From NCBI GenBank assembly GCA_012513545.1, contig JAAZCB010000651.1, positions 1-6,041 on the forward strand: a stretch of 6,041 nucleotides of DNA, in the 5' to 3' direction. Below the pieces are notes generated by a model. It saw nothing but the letters and a program-made list of their open reading frames with translations, made no database searches and was not told where the DNA came from. Positions 5,989 to 6,041 of the stretch are shown here, piece by piece. Within the stretch, counting starts at the first letter, position 1. Every line of letters begins with the position of its first letter. A program made the translations under genes and the position numbers. Source of the DNA: Clostridiaceae bacterium (GTDB lineage: Bacteria; Bacillota_A; Clostridia; Acetivibrionales; Acetivibrionaceae).

Positions 5989-6041
5989 CCCCGAACATGT
6001 TGAAAATATCTTCAATGGCTCAAAAAAGGTGGAATACAGGA
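5963..6041 (+). CDS. Second ASCH-domain protein, 5' part only (runs off the window)
   Basis: ATG 5963, with GGGGG just upstream, opens MCKILLSINPEHVENIFNGS and then KKVEYR up to the window edge. Of 26 visible residues only two differ from the first ASCH protein (A to V and L to F). It overlaps the stop of the GNAT-ASCH remnant in the same way the first ASCH gene overlaps the intact GNAT-ASCH gene. Whether it is full length and what follows it cannot be seen. Confidence 0.8.
   Translation, partial: MCKILLSINPEHVENIFNGSKKVEYR

Larger units (their letters stand above)
5848..6041 (+). repeat. Direct repeat, copy 2
   Basis: This is the right-hand partner of 1662-1855, in the same orientation, gap-free over 194 bp with about 19 differences. 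Together the copies bracket the ASCH, mcrB and mcrC genes. The right end is set by the window edge, not by loss of similarity. Confidence 0.93.

Noticed and set aside
1..6041. CRISPR arrays, tRNA or rRNA genes, and insertion-sequence transposases
   Set aside because: No regularly spaced repeats, no cloverleaf-like segments and no transposase motifs were seen; the only long repeat is the two-copy gene-derived one.

Overview
The window is an AT-rich bacterial segment that looks like Bacillota/Clostridia, judging by base composition, purine-rich Shine-Dalgarno sites and tight same-strand gene packing. That assignment is an impression, because the window holds no taxonomic marker. From about position 731 to the right edge every gene lies on the + strand with little or no spacing, so the block reads as one operon. 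It is a McrBC-type (type IV, modification-dependent) restriction module preceded by two genes with PUA-superfamily (ASCH-like) domains.

Layout. Positions 1-301 hold no gene I can support. Positions 302-499 hold a decayed small membrane-protein gene whose reading frame is restored by undoing one 1-bp deletion and one 4-bp duplication. A promoter candidate with a perfect TATAAT lies at 540-568. A GNAT acetyltransferase fused to a C-terminal ASCH/PUA-like domain runs 731-1808; its best start is out of frame with the rest, the two frames meeting at a run of eight T followed by TGA C. A stand-alone ASCH-like protein (1777-2145) overlaps it by 32 bp. A large McrB-like AAA+ GTPase follows (2229-4502); its open frame extends well upstream of the first conventional start, apparently to an ATT codon behind a strong ribosome binding site. 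It has an N-terminal PUA/EVE-like domain and a second such domain inserted between Walker A and Walker B. McrC, the PD-(D/E)xK nuclease partner, runs 4511-5830.

Right after mcrC, 194 bp (5848-6041) repeat 1662-1855 at about 90% identity without gaps. This second copy carries a headless 3' end of another GNAT-ASCH gene and the start of a second ASCH gene that leaves the window. The ASCH-mcrB-mcrC block is therefore bracketed by direct repeats made of gene pieces and looks like a cassette that recombined into, or was duplicated within, an existing GNAT-ASCH/ASCH gene pair.

How the genes may work together (inference): McrB and McrC form the GTP-driven cleavage complex. The PUA/EVE/ASCH domains could read modified bases or modified RNA, and the acetyltransferase could modify a nucleobase, a nucleotide or a protein of the pathway. 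McrBC itself is a known system; the less familiar parts are the linked GNAT-ASCH and ASCH genes, the nested domain in McrB and the repeat-bounded cassette structure.
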